A stretch of DNA of 64,000 nt from JABDGR01 sp964561455 (GTDB taxonomy: Bacteria > Verrucomicrobiota > Verrucomicrobiia > Opitutales > JABDGR01), in assembly GCA_964561455.1 (NCBI GenBank), contig CAZLPS010000012.1, positions 3,148 through 67,147 of the forward strand. The letters run 5' to 3'. This document shows positions 8,065 through 16,700 of this stretch, one piece after another. The number at the start of each line of letters is the position of its first letter. Positions within the stretch are counted from its first letter, which is position 1. Position numbers and translations under genes: made by a program. The notes beneath the pieces were generated by a model. That model was given only the letters and a program-made list of their open reading frames with translations. It was not told the DNA's origin and ran no database searches.

Positions 8065-10224
8065 ATGACCCCCGACAACGAATTGCTCCACCTTTACGCC
8101 GACCGGGAGGATGAGGCAGCATTCGCAGAACTGGTGCGCCGCCACCTCAATCTTGTTTATGGACTCGCACTACGCACTTTAAATGGCAATGCCGCGCTGG
8201 CCGAGGACGTCACCCAATCCGTCTTCACTGACCTGGCCCGAAAGGCGGCGCAGTTGCGCCGGCACGAGACGATTGTCGGCTGGCTGCACACCAGCACACG
8301 CTTTGCCGCCGCCAAGGCAATCCGGACGGAAGTCACACGGCAACACCACGAACAGGAGGCCAGCGCCATGCAAGATCCATCCCCCAGCGCCGACTTTTCC
8401 TTTGCTCAATTGCGCCCCCTCCTCGATGAGGCCGTCGGCGCCCTTCACGATCGCGAGCGCAACGCCGTCCTCCTGCGCTTTTTTGAAGACAAGAGCTACC
8501 GCGAAGTCGGCGGCATCCTCGGTATTAGTGAGAACGGGGCGCAAATGCGGGTCGAGCGCGCACTCGAGAAATTACGCGCTCAATTCTCCCGCCGCGGCGT
8601 GACCACCACCGCCGCGCTGTTATCCTCCGCCCTCGGCGCCCATGGCGCAGTAATACCAGCCCCCGCAAGCCTGGCCACCAGTGTCGTCAATCAATCATTG
8701 GCCGGAGCCGCAGGCACCACCGCCGCCAACTCATTGCTCCCAAAACTTTCCTGGCCCATTTGGGCCGGCGCGGGCGTTTTTTTCGTAGCCGCCTTATATC
8801 TCATCTTTCAGCAATCACTCGCAAACGGCACCTTGCCGGCTTCGCCTAATCCGTCCACATCCTCCTCCACCATGAAACCCTCCCAAATCATTCGAAGCGG
8901 CGCCATTGCCGCCGCCCTGTTGACGACGACATCGGCTGCCACCGCCCAGAATTCGGCTCAATCCGTGCTGCAAGGGACGGCCCCAGCCCCCGCATCAGCC
9001 GCGACCGCGGATACCGCGACCATCGCCGCGCTTGTCACCGCCAATAACCGCTTCGCGATTGATCTGTTTCGCCAATTTAATCCCAAGCCGAATGAAAACG
9101 CCTTCTTTTCCCCTTACAGCATTTCGACCGCGCTGGCCATGACCTGGGCCGGGGCCAAAGGCGACACCGCCGCGCAAATGGCCAAGATCCTGCATTTTTC
9201 GGATATGCCGAACAGCTCTGTGCTGGCCGGCTTCGCAGCCTTGCAACAAGTTATCGCCAAGGCGCAGACACTGGACGGCGCCAAACTGGCCATCGCCAAT
9301 TCCCTCTGGCCCGAGCAAAATCCCGAGCATCCCCTGCTCCAGAATTATTTGGATGCCGTCCAAGCGAATTTCGCCTCGTCCGCGACTCCGGTGGATTTCA
9401 TCCAGCACGCCCCCGACGCCGTCAAACAAATCAACGCCTGGGTTGAGGACAAAACCAACGGCAAAATCAAGGGCCTCATCCAGCCAACGGATGTGGGGCC
9501 GTTGACCCGCTTGGTCCTGGTCAACGCGATTTACTTTAAAGGCAACTGGACGAACAGTTTCTCCCCCCGCGCGAACCTTGACGACTTTTTTCAACTGGCC
9601 AATGGCGGCGCCCTCCCCGTCGTCCTAATGCACAATCAGCAACGCACGAAATATGCGTTAATCACGGATGGGCCCATTCCCTGCCAAATCCTCTCCCTTT
9701 CCTATTCGGCCAATTCGCGCATCGGAAGTGTCAATCCCTTGCATTTGTCGTTCGTCGCCATCTTGCCCCATGCCAGCCAGGATTTGGCGACCCTCGAAAG
9801 AGCCCTGACCGCTGAGCAGCTCGCTAGCTGGCTCGGAAAACTCACGGAACGGGAGGTGAGCGTTTACCTGCCCAAGTTCGACTTGGAGGAACGCTATCCC
9901 ATGGTCAATACCCTGCAAGACTTGGGCGTTAAGAACGCCTTTGATTCGAAGCTGGCCGACTTTTCCGGCATGAACGGCACCCGGGAACTCTTTATCTCCA
10001 AGGTCATTCACCAAACCTTAATCAGCGTGGATGAAAACGGCACCGTGGCTGCGGCGGCGACCATGGGCGAAGGGATACTCCTCGGCTCAGGGCCGACGGC
10101 TCCGCCCGTCGAATTCCGTGCTGATCATCCTTTTCTCTTCCTCATCCGTGACGACCTATCCGGCAGCATCCTCTTCCTCGGCCAGCTCGCCAGCCCGACG
10201 GCGGTGCAGCCGTCGGCTCCCTGA
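8065..10224 (+). CDS. ECF sigma factor-serpin fusion, copy 2
   Basis: 719 residues with the same order as copy 1: sigma region 2 (DEAAFAELVRRHLNLVYG), region 4 (RERNAVLLRFFEDKSYREVG, then SENGAQMRVERALEKLRAQF), one membrane helix (PIWAGAGVFFVAALYLIFQ) and a full serpin. Between helix and serpin lies MKPSQIIRSGAIAAALL ending SAATAQ, a near-perfect signal peptide that starts at an in-frame ATG (8872). The serpin hinge reads DENGTVAAAAT, so it still has the small residues needed for loop insertion. The loop after it differs from copies 1 and 3, pointing to another target protease. The start at 8065 matches MTPDNE of copy 1. It is flanked by the gap and tandem repeat upstream. Confidence 0.88.
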   Translation: MTPDNELLHLYADREDEAAFAELVRRHLNLVYGLALRTLNGNAALAEDVTQSVFTDLARKAAQLRRHETIVGWLHTSTRFAAAKAIRTEVTRQHHEQEASAMQDPSPSADFSFAQLRPLLDEAVGALHDRERNAVLLRFFEDKSYREVGGILGISENGAQMRVERALEKLRAQFSRRGVTTTAALLSSALGAHGAVIPAPASLATSVVNQSLAGAAGTTAANSLLPKLSWPIWAGAGVFFVAALYLIFQQSLANGTLPASPNPSTSSSTMKPSQIIRSGAIAAALLTTTSAATAQNSAQSVLQGTAPAPASAATADTATIAALVTANNRFAIDLFRQFNPKPNENAFFSPYSISTALAMTWAGAKGDTAAQMAKILHFSDMPNSSVLAGFAALQQVIAKAQTLDGAKLAIANSLWPEQNPEHPLLQNYLDAVQANFASSATPVDFIQHAPDAVKQINAWVEDKTNGKIKGLIQPTDVGPLTRLVLVNAIYFKGNWTNSFSPRANLDDFFQLANGGALPVVLMHNQQRTKYALITDGPIPCQILSLSYSANSRIGSVNPLHLSFVAILPHASQDLATLERALTAEQLASWLGKLTEREVSVYLPKFDLEERYPMVNTLQDLGVKNAFDSKLADFSGMNGTRELFISKVIHQTLISVDENGTVAAAATMGEGILLGSGPTAPPVEFRADHPFLFLIRDDLSGSILFLGQLASPTAVQPSAP

Positions 10225-10325
10225 TTTTTAACCACGGAGCTCACGGAGAACACGGTGGAGGTGGTTTATGGTTTCCAGTTTGCGGTTTCTGGCTGAATGC
10301 TGGAAGCCCGGTGCTTGGAGCTGGA

Positions 10326-10407
10326 GCATTTTCGATTTCGAATGACGCAAACGAGGCGCTGCGCGAGCGCAGCGCCTTTCCCATTTGTCCATGAATATCG
10401 AAAATGC
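10326..10407. repeat. Nested palindrome
   Basis: The outer arms GCATTTTCGATTTC and GAATATCGAAAATGC enclose a perfect inner hairpin, AGGCGCTGCGC/GCGCAGCGCCT (10354-10377). It could form a stable structure at the 3' end of the copy 2 transcript. The layout resembles the palindrome at 4998-5085 but the sequence differs. Confidence 0.6.
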
Positions 10408-10530
10408 CCTGGCTGGTCGTGGTCAGAAAAAAAAGTGCCAAAATTGGAGACTGGGAACTCCAAACCCAAATCCCGAAACTCGAAACACCCCATTTTTCTA
10501 TTTTCCATCTTCCATCTCCCATTGATGTCT

Positions 10531-10567
10531 CAACTTAAACGTTCAGCGTTAAACGTTGAATTTTAAG
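10531..10567 (+). repeat. AACGTT-type leader repeat
   Basis: CAACTTAAACGTTCAGCGTT then AAACGTTGAATTTTAAG. It is in gene orientation, about 100 bases before sigma-serpin copy 3. Confidence 0.65.
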
Positions 10568-10617
10568 TATCCCTTCCTCAGTGCCGCTCCCTCTGTCCCC
10601 TTGCCTCCCAAACATTT

Positions 10618-10647
10618 TTGTGGGATTTTTCCTCTGGCGCACGGTTA
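10618..10647 (+). promoter_or_regulatory. Shared promoter-like block, sigma gene 3
   Basis: TTGTGGGATTTTT and CGGTTA with 19 bases between TTGTG and CGGTTA, 17 bases before the ATG at 10665. The preceding CAAACATT also matches copy 2 (AAACATT). Confidence 0.5.
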
Positions 10648-10664
10648 CTTGATAAAGCGCCCTC

Positions 10665-12857
10665 ATGATCCCCGACCCCGAATTACTCGCCCGCTACGTC
10701 AAAAACCGCGATGAGGTGGCTTTTGCCGAACTGGTTCGACGCCACGTGGACTTGGTCTACGCAACAGCCATCCGGTTGGCGCAGGGCAATGCCACGCTGG
10801 CCGAAGACGCCAGCCAGGCGGTTTTTGCCGATTTGGCGCGCAAAGCCGGCACGCTGCTCCGTCATCCCACCCTCACCGGTTGGCTGCATACAAGCACGCG
10901 CTACGCCACGCTGACCGCGCTGCGGAAAGAACAGTGCCGGCAGAAAAACGAACAGGAGGCCAGCGCCATGAATGACCCAACTCATTCGCCGACAGAAGCC
11001 ATTTGGACTCAATTGCGCCCGCTTCTCGACGAAACCCTAAGCCTCCTCCGCGAGCGCGAGCGCGACGCCGTCCTCCTGCGCTTCTTCGAGGACAAAAGCT
11101 ACCGCGAAGTCGGCACCATCCTCGGCGTCAGCGATAATACCGCTCAAATGCGGGTCGAACGCGCGCTGAACAAATTACGTGCCCAATTCTCCCGGCGCGG
11201 CGTGACGACCACGGCGGCCTTGTTGTCCTCGGCGCTGGAAGCGCACGGCGCAAGCGTGCCTGCACCGGCCGGGCTGGCCGCGAACATTGTCAGCCATTCT
11301 TTGGCTGGGGCTAAGGGCATTGGCGCGGCACCTCCCTGGTTCACAAAAATATCCTGGCCCATTTGGGCGGCCGCTGGTGCCGCTGCCATTTTCCTCTTTC
11401 TGCTGATTTTCCAAAACTCTCCGGGAAGTAATGCTTCGCCAGCTCCACAGAATTCTCCAACCGCTTCCTCCGCGAATTCCCCCCCCTCCATCAACCGCGG
11501 CCCTCTCGCCGCCACCCAGCTTCCGACGCCACCCGCTGCCACCGTGCAGGCCACAACTTCATCTGGGCCGCCGCCTACGCTGCCCATGACCATCGCCTCC
11601 GCCGCCCCCACCCAAACCCCGACCCCCGCTGCCCCGCCACCGGCGTTGCCCGTTGTAGCCACCGCCGAGGATGTTTCCGCGCTCGTTGCCGCCAATAACC
11701 GGTTCGCGGTTGATCTCCTTCACCAAATCAACGCCAAGCCGAACGAAAATATTTTCTTTTCCCCTTACAGTATTTCGACCGCGCTCGCCATGACTTGGGC
11801 CGGGGCCAAGGGAGACACCGCCGCCCAGTTGGCCAAAGTGCTGCATTTTTCCGACTTGCGCGAAAGCTCCATCCTCGCGGCCTATGCCGCCTTGCACGAA
11901 GCCGTGGCCAAAGCGCAGACCCTCAGCGGCGCGCAACTCGCTGTCGCCAACTCTCTCTGGATCGCGCAAGATGCCGCCCATCCCATCCTGCCCGGCTTTC
12001 TCAATTCGGTGCAGGCGAATTTCTTCTCTTCAATTACGCCCGTGGATTTTATCCAGCATTCCACCGACGCCATCCAGCAAATCAATTCCTGGGTCGAAGA
12101 AAAAACCGGCGGAAAAATCAAAAATCTCCTTCATCCCGCCGACGTCAGCCCGGACACCCGTCTCATCCTCATCAACGCCCTTTACTTCAAAGCCCATTGG
12201 GCCAACATTTTTGCCACCAATTGGAATCACACCACAGATTTTCATTTGGCCGACGGCAGTCCCCTCCCGGTCACCATGATGAGCAACGAGCAGATGAGCG
12301 CCTTTGCCGACATCACCGACGCCCCAGCGCCCTGCCAAATTCTCTCCATGGCCTACTCGTTCAACCGGGGCGGCTGGGACCAGCCGCAATATGTGTCGTT
12401 TGTCGCCATCCTCCCCCATGCCGGAGGAGATTTGGCCGCCCTCGAAAAATCCTTAACCGCCGAACAACTCGCCGGCTGGTTGGGAAAACTCCAGGTGATG
12501 AATGTCGCCGTTCACCTGCCCAAGTTCAAATTGGAGCAACGATACTTGCTCGCCGACACCCTGCAGGCCATGGGTGTCAAGGACGCCTTTAGTCCCGCGC
12601 TGGCCGATTTCTCCGCGATGGACGGCGCCCGCGACCTCCATGTCTCCCAAGCCATCCATCAAACGACGCTCAACGTGGATGAAGACGGCACGGAAGCCGC
12701 CGCCGCCACTGGCATGGGAATTCCCGCCGCCGTAATGAACGCCGACTTCAACGCCGACCACCCCTTCCTCTTCCTCATCCGTGACAACACCTCCGGCGCC
12801 ATCCTCTTCCTCGGCCAACTCGCCAACCCAACGCCGGTGCCAGCGTCAAACCCGTAG
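10665..12857 (+). CDS. ECF sigma factor-serpin fusion, copy 3
   Basis: 730 residues. Sigma region 2 (DEVAFAELVRRHVDLVYATA), region 4 (RERDAVLLRFFEDKSYREVG, NTAQMRVERALNKLRAQF), a membrane helix (PIWAAAGAAAIFLFLLIFQ) and a Pro/Thr/Ala-rich spacer of about 90 residues replace the signal-peptide-like stretch seen in copies 1 and 2. The serpin begins near 350 (NIFFSPYSISTALAMTWAG), has the hinge DEDGTEAAAATG and ends FLFLIRDNTSGAILFLG. The hinge is compatible with inhibition. The region following it (MGIPAAVMNADFNADHPF) is shorter than in copy 1. The start matches the MIPDPELL alignment with the others. It is more divergent than copies 1 and 2 are from each other, so it is probably the older duplicate. 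Confidence 0.88.
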   Translation: MIPDPELLARYVKNRDEVAFAELVRRHVDLVYATAIRLAQGNATLAEDASQAVFADLARKAGTLLRHPTLTGWLHTSTRYATLTALRKEQCRQKNEQEASAMNDPTHSPTEAIWTQLRPLLDETLSLLRERERDAVLLRFFEDKSYREVGTILGVSDNTAQMRVERALNKLRAQFSRRGVTTTAALLSSALEAHGASVPAPAGLAANIVSHSLAGAKGIGAAPPWFTKISWPIWAAAGAAAIFLFLLIFQNSPGSNASPAPQNSPTASSANSPPSINRGPLAATQLPTPPAATVQATTSSGPPPTLPMTIASAAPTQTPTPAAPPPALPVVATAEDVSALVAANNRFAVDLLHQINAKPNENIFFSPYSISTALAMTWAGAKGDTAAQLAKVLHFSDLRESSILAAYAALHEAVAKAQTLSGAQLAVANSLWIAQDAAHPILPGFLNSVQANFFSSITPVDFIQHSTDAIQQINSWVEEKTGGKIKNLLHPADVSPDTRLILINALYFKAHWANIFATNWNHTTDFHLADGSPLPVTMMSNEQMSAFADITDAPAPCQILSMAYSFNRGGWDQPQYVSFVAILPHAGGDLAALEKSLTAEQLAGWLGKLQVMNVAVHLPKFKLEQRYLLADTLQAMGVKDAFSPALADFSAMDGARDLHVSQAIHQTTLNVDEDGTEAAAATGMGIPAAVMNADFNADHPFLFLIRDNTSGAILFLGQLANPTPVPASNP

Positions 12858-12922
12858 GGCCAAAGTCGGGGCGGGGCGCATTTCCTTCGCGGCTTCGCGC
12901 CTTCGCGTGAGACCAAAATTAT

Positions 12923-12953
12923 TTGTGCGGTTTTTCCATCGGCGGCGACTATA
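12923..12953 (+). promoter_or_regulatory. Shared promoter-like block, sigma gene 4
   Basis: TTGTGCGGTTTTT and GACTATA with 19 bases between TTGTG and GACTAT, 23 bases before the GTG at 12977. The left half is well conserved with the other three; the right half has drifted towards TATA. Confidence 0.4.
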
Positions 12954-12976
12954 CTGCAACCACTCCCACCCCAGCC

Positions 12977-14476
12977 GTGACCCCCGACAGCGACCTCCTC
13001 CGCCAATACTCCGAACACCGCGATGAAGCCGCCTTCGCCGAAGTCGTGCGGCGGTACGTTGACCTGGTCTATGCCGCCGCCCTCCGCCAAACCAACGGCG
13101 ACTCCGCCCTCGCCGAGGACGTAACGCAGGCGACTTTCACAGAGTTAGCCCGGCAGGCGTCGAAACTGATTGATCGCACAACCTTGGCCGGCTGGCTCCA
13201 TACCACCGCCCGTTTTCTCGCCCTGCGCCAGGTCCGCACCGAACATCGCCGCCGCACCCGCGAACAAGAGGCTCTGGCCATGCATGAAACTTCCACCCCG
13301 CCCGCCACCCTCGATCTCACTTGGGAGCAACTCCGCCCAATCCTCGACGAAGCCGTCAGCCAATTGAACGACGAAGACCGCGACGCCGTCCTCCTCCGCT
13401 ATTTCCAAAACAAAACCCACCGCGAAGTCGGCGAACAACTCGGCCTCAGCGAAAACACCGCCCGCATGCGCGTCGAGCGCGCCCTCGACAAACTCCGGGC
13501 CCAATTCTCCAAACGCGGCGTGACGACGACGGCGGCTCTGCTGGCGTCGGCGCTCGGGGCGCTTGCGGCGGGAACTGTCACGCCGGCCGGCTTTGCTGGA
13601 TCGCTGGCGGAGAAATCTTTTGCGGGCGCGGCTCAACCCAAGACGCGCGTGCCAATCGCACCGCTGGCAACTTTATTTACGAAGCTAACTAGATGGAGAC
13701 TGACAGTGCTGATGCTTGGAGCAGGAATCTTTGTAGCTATACTACCATGGCTGTCGCGTCCGGCAGCTACCCTACCAGCAACGAACATCACCGCCAGGGT
13801 ACCGCAAAAGGAAGTGGTAGCCCCGTCCATCGCCTCCGTGCCGGCTTCCGGTCAAAGAATTGCCGTCCCAGCCAAAAACAATTTGGGAAAGATTCAAGTT
13901 GACGACGAAAACTCTCCCGCTTGGGACTCCGGCGACTTAACCTACACTCTGGCCTCTGGACGGCTGTTCAAGATTAGCGAGATTCACGCCGACCCCAATG
14001 GTACCATTGACATCAAATATGGCGTGCGGAGCCCTGAAAAGGCCAAAGTGAATATGCCGGATTGGAAAGCAGCCACCACCTTAATGGACATAGACCATAT
14101 GTATGTGGATACTGTTGTGCCGGGCACGCCCATCACTGTCATTACATCCGACGGAGAACCCGTCAGCTTCATTCCTTTAGTGCAACCCATGGATTTAATT
14201 CGTATCGGGAAAGTGAATGTTGGCGACGCTCTGCCTCATCCCTTTACTCTGCATTCCGGGAAGATATTTGTGCTACTGTACACCAAATACCCGCCCGGCG
14301 AAAGCTATCGGACGCCAGGGTACGTCTGGTATTACTTGTATGATTCACAGAAAGCATTCGATGCGAAGGTAGATACTGAGGGCCAGGCACTTGGCGGCAT
14401 GCCAACCGCGGGGCAAGATATGGATATGAAGATTCGCGGGACTAACGAAACGGTGGTGTTCAGTCTCAGCTATTGA
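12977..14476 (+). CDS. ECF sigma factor with membrane anchor and unknown C-terminal domain
   Basis: 499 residues. Sigma region 2 (1-92, DEAAFAEVVRRYVDLVYAAA, AEDVTQATFTELARQ) and region 4 (116-182, DRDAVLLRYFQNKTHREVGE, SENTARMRVERALDKLRAQF) match the three sigma-serpin genes, and a membrane helix follows at 241-259. The C-terminal 200 residues are not a serpin. They are a beta-rich domain with no family I recognise (DLTYTLASGRLFKISEIHAD, GKVNVGDALPHPFTLHSGK). GC content falls visibly in this half, which suggests the domain was acquired separately. The GTG start matches the ATG of the other copies and keeps the promoter block upstream; a TTG at 12923 would be inside that block. Confidence 0.82.
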   Translation: MTPDSDLLRQYSEHRDEAAFAEVVRRYVDLVYAAALRQTNGDSALAEDVTQATFTELARQASKLIDRTTLAGWLHTTARFLALRQVRTEHRRRTREQEALAMHETSTPPATLDLTWEQLRPILDEAVSQLNDEDRDAVLLRYFQNKTHREVGEQLGLSENTARMRVERALDKLRAQFSKRGVTTTAALLASALGALAAGTVTPAGFAGSLAEKSFAGAAQPKTRVPIAPLATLFTKLTRWRLTVLMLGAGIFVAILPWLSRPAATLPATNITARVPQKEVVAPSIASVPASGQRIAVPAKNNLGKIQVDDENSPAWDSGDLTYTLASGRLFKISEIHADPNGTIDIKYGVRSPEKAKVNMPDWKAATTLMDIDHMYVDTVVPGTPITVITSDGEPVSFIPLVQPMDLIRIGKVNVGDALPHPFTLHSGKIFVLLYTKYPPGESYRTPGYVWYYLYDSQKAFDAKVDTEGQALGGMPTAGQDMDMKIRGTNETVVFSLSY

Positions 14477-14583
14477 ATTAGTCACTTGCCCCTCAACCTT
14501 TTCCCCCCTCGCAAATTCCAAACCTAGAAGTGCCTGCGTTCCTGTCAGAATTACAAATCTCGATTCTGTACGGCTGCCTTGGA

Positions 14584-14617
14584 CATTAAGCGTTAAGCTT
14601 TAAACTTTAAACGTTCC
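14584..14617 (+). repeat. AACGTT-type leader repeat
   Basis: ATTAAGCGTTAAGCTTTAAA continuing into CTTTAAACGTTCCG, about 65 bases before the next gene and in its orientation. Confidence 0.65.
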
Positions 14618-14682
14618 GTTTCCTCAGTGCGTCTGTCCCTTTGTTCCTTCCCCTCCGCCCCTCTCCCTGCTAACTTCGGCCC

Positions 14683-15783
14683 ATGGCCGATGACGCCCTC
14701 TCCATCCTGCAAACGGCGAAAAAGCCCGCCTATCCGGTGGCGATGCCCCTGCGCGATTACCTCGAGCGCTGGGGCCGCGAGGCCCAACTTCCCGTTACTT
14801 ACAAGGACCTGACCGGCTTTTCCGACGGCGGGCCCCTCCGCGACGCCGCTGGACATGACACCCTCTGGGAATCCGTCATCTACCCGCGCGATGTAATGAC
14901 GACCCTCCACCAGGGCCTCAAGGAAATCTACGCCCTCATGCAGGCCGAGGGCACCATGTCCGTCATGGACCACCTCTACGTGGACCGCATTGACTACTGT
15001 ACCTTCGGCAACAGCAACCCCTTCCGTGTCCGCATCGTCAATTCTTACAACGACAATTTCGACCACTTCTACGTCAAGAAGGCCGACGCCTCGCGCATCT
15101 ACGGCCTTGAACTCGAGCATCTGCTCTCGCCCAATCGCCTCCACTTTCTCACCTGCGGCGAAACTCTGGTCGAAGAGCACATCGCGGGCATACCCGGCGA
15201 CGTCTTCATTCACCGCTGGCTGCACGACCCCAACGTCTCCTCCGTGCGCCTCGCCAAGGAACTGGTGAAGTTCAACACGCGCTGCTTTGTGCGGCTGCTC
15301 GGCGACATGCGCGCCTACAATTTTGTCGTTGTGCTGGTGCCGGACTTCGAGGGCGTGCAGGTCCGCATCCGTGCCATGGACTTCGACCAGCAGTCCTTCA
15401 ACGGCCGCCTGCGTTTCTACCTCCCGCAATTCTTCAAGGACAACCGACCGCTCGTCGAGTACTGCCAGAAGCAGCTCAACAACCAGACCGCGACCCAGTA
15501 CCAGCGCGAGGAACAGGCCCTCATCTTCCGCCGCGCGGAAACTGAACGAGCGCGCATCGGCCAGCTCCTCGCCGCCATGGAAGGTTCCGACCTCGCGCCG
15601 CCCGCCAAAGTCGCGCAACTCGGCGCCGAACTTGCCGAACACCACACCGACCCCCGTTTCGCCCGCGCCACCTCGATGGGCGCACTCGTCCGCGAAAGCC
15701 TCCTCCTCATGAGCCGGCAATTTGTCGAGCGCACCGGGCACACCGGGCCGAACCCGTTTTTTGCGGAGCCGAAAGGCGAATAG
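14683..15783 (+). CDS. Conserved-looking protein of unknown function
   Basis: 366 residues, soluble, with no signal peptide or membrane segment. It is rich in charged and aromatic residues with an even composition, so it is clearly coding. Notable stretches are NPFRVRIVNSYNDNFDHFYV (about 104-123), RIYGLELEHLLSPNRLHFL (128-146) and IRAMDFDQQSFNGRLRFYLP (226-245). The MDFDQ motif loosely recalls the Asp-containing metal site of kinase-like folds such as HipA, but no ATP-binding motif is evident, so no function is assigned. The antisense strand is also open over most of this length because of GC-skewed codons; the sense frame is chosen on composition. It is followed 61 bases later by a lipoprotein hydrolase gene on the same strand. 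Confidence 0.75.
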   Translation: MADDALSILQTAKKPAYPVAMPLRDYLERWGREAQLPVTYKDLTGFSDGGPLRDAAGHDTLWESVIYPRDVMTTLHQGLKEIYALMQAEGTMSVMDHLYVDRIDYCTFGNSNPFRVRIVNSYNDNFDHFYVKKADASRIYGLELEHLLSPNRLHFLTCGETLVEEHIAGIPGDVFIHRWLHDPNVSSVRLAKELVKFNTRCFVRLLGDMRAYNFVVVLVPDFEGVQVRIRAMDFDQQSFNGRLRFYLPQFFKDNRPLVEYCQKQLNNQTATQYQREEQALIFRRAETERARIGQLLAAMEGSDLAPPAKVAQLGAELAEHHTDPRFARATSMGALVRESLLLMSRQFVERTGHTGPNPFFAEPKGE

Positions 15784-15844
15784 TAATTTCGCGCGCCCAT
15801 CCCCGGCATTGACACCGTTCCCGCCCGCCAGCAACTTTCCCCTC

Positions 15845-16657
15845 ATGCCCTCCTGGCGATTCCTCCTTGCCGCCCTCGCCCTCGCGCTCCTCCCCGGCTG
15901 TGCCTCCACCGGGCCGGACAATCCCTCCTTTCCGCTTTCCGTGCCCGAAGCCCGCATGGAAATCAATGAAATGACCCTGGATAAAAAAACCCTGCCCCGC
16001 CCCCTCGTGCTCATCGGCGGCTACGGCGACCTCGGCATTTCCCAATATCTCCTCCTCAAAACCTTTTTTGAATCCGTGGCCGACCACCCCCAACTCATCA
16101 CCGTCTCCCTCTTCAATTGCGGCAGCTACGACGAATGTCGTGCGCGCATCCTCGCCGACGTTAACGCCGCCTGCCCCGGTGGCGATGCCAACTGGACTGC
16201 GGCAGTGGATGTCGTTGGTGTCTCGCTCGGCGGCGGAGTCGCCCGCTATGCCGCCGCGCCGTCGCGCGACCCCGCCCATTCCCAGCGCCTGCACATCGTC
16301 CGCCTTTACACCATGAGTGGGGCCCTCGGTGGCGCGAAGGTTGCGAATCTCGGCATCACCAGCTTCCAACAGGACATGCAACCGGGTTCCGAAACTCAAA
16401 AATACCTTGACCAGGTTGACCCCAATCCGCCCTACGAAATTGTCTCCTATGTGCATCTCGGCGACGAAATGGTGGGCCAGGAAAACGCCGCCATCGCCGG
16501 TCGCACTCCGTACTGGCTGCCGAACATTCCTTACAATCCCGTGTGGCCGCACGAACAAATCATGCTCGACGGCCGCGTTTATGCCGATATTGCCCGCCGC
16601 GTCCGCGGGGAAAAACCCTTCACCATTTCCCCGCCCGCGCCCTTTCCGAAAAATTGA
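15845..16657 (+). CDS. Lipoprotein with alpha/beta-hydrolase fold
   Basis: 270 residues. A signal peptide ends in the lipobox LLPGC (Cys19). The domain that follows has RPLVLIGGYGDLG (52-64), where the oxyanion loop would be, and the nucleophile elbow GVSLGG (125-130), with Ser127 as the likely catalytic residue. An esterase or lipase acting in the periplasm is the simplest reading. The substrate is unknown and the acid and His of the triad cannot be assigned with confidence. The open frame begins at 15722 inside the previous gene, but the ATG at 15845 gives the signal peptide. It is probably cotranscribed with the preceding gene. Confidence 0.78.
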   Translation: MPSWRFLLAALALALLPGCASTGPDNPSFPLSVPEARMEINEMTLDKKTLPRPLVLIGGYGDLGISQYLLLKTFFESVADHPQLITVSLFNCGSYDECRARILADVNAACPGGDANWTAAVDVVGVSLGGGVARYAAAPSRDPAHSQRLHIVRLYTMSGALGGAKVANLGITSFQQDMQPGSETQKYLDQVDPNPPYEIVSYVHLGDEMVGQENAAIAGRTPYWLPNIPYNPVWPHEQIMLDGRVYADIARRVRGEKPFTISPPAPFPKN

Positions 16658-16700
16658 CCCGCTCCCTGGGATGTAATCGGCCTTCAGCGCAGGCCGGCAG

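Larger units (their letters stand above)
10225..10664. other. Intergenic region with palindrome and leader repeat
   Basis: These 440 bases have no gene. They contain the ACGGAGCTCACGGAGAACACGG words (about 10236-10257), a nested palindrome (10326-10407), CCAAACCCAAATCCCGAAAC words, an AACGTT leader repeat (10531-10567) and the promoter-like block of sigma gene 3. Confidence 0.65.

Noticed and set aside
14593..16014. Antisense open frame of 473 codons over the unknown protein and lipoprotein hydrolase
   Set aside because: It is the shadow of GC-biased codons in the plus-strand genes; the protein has no recognisable domain and odd composition, while the plus frames carry a lipobox and a serine-hydrolase motif.
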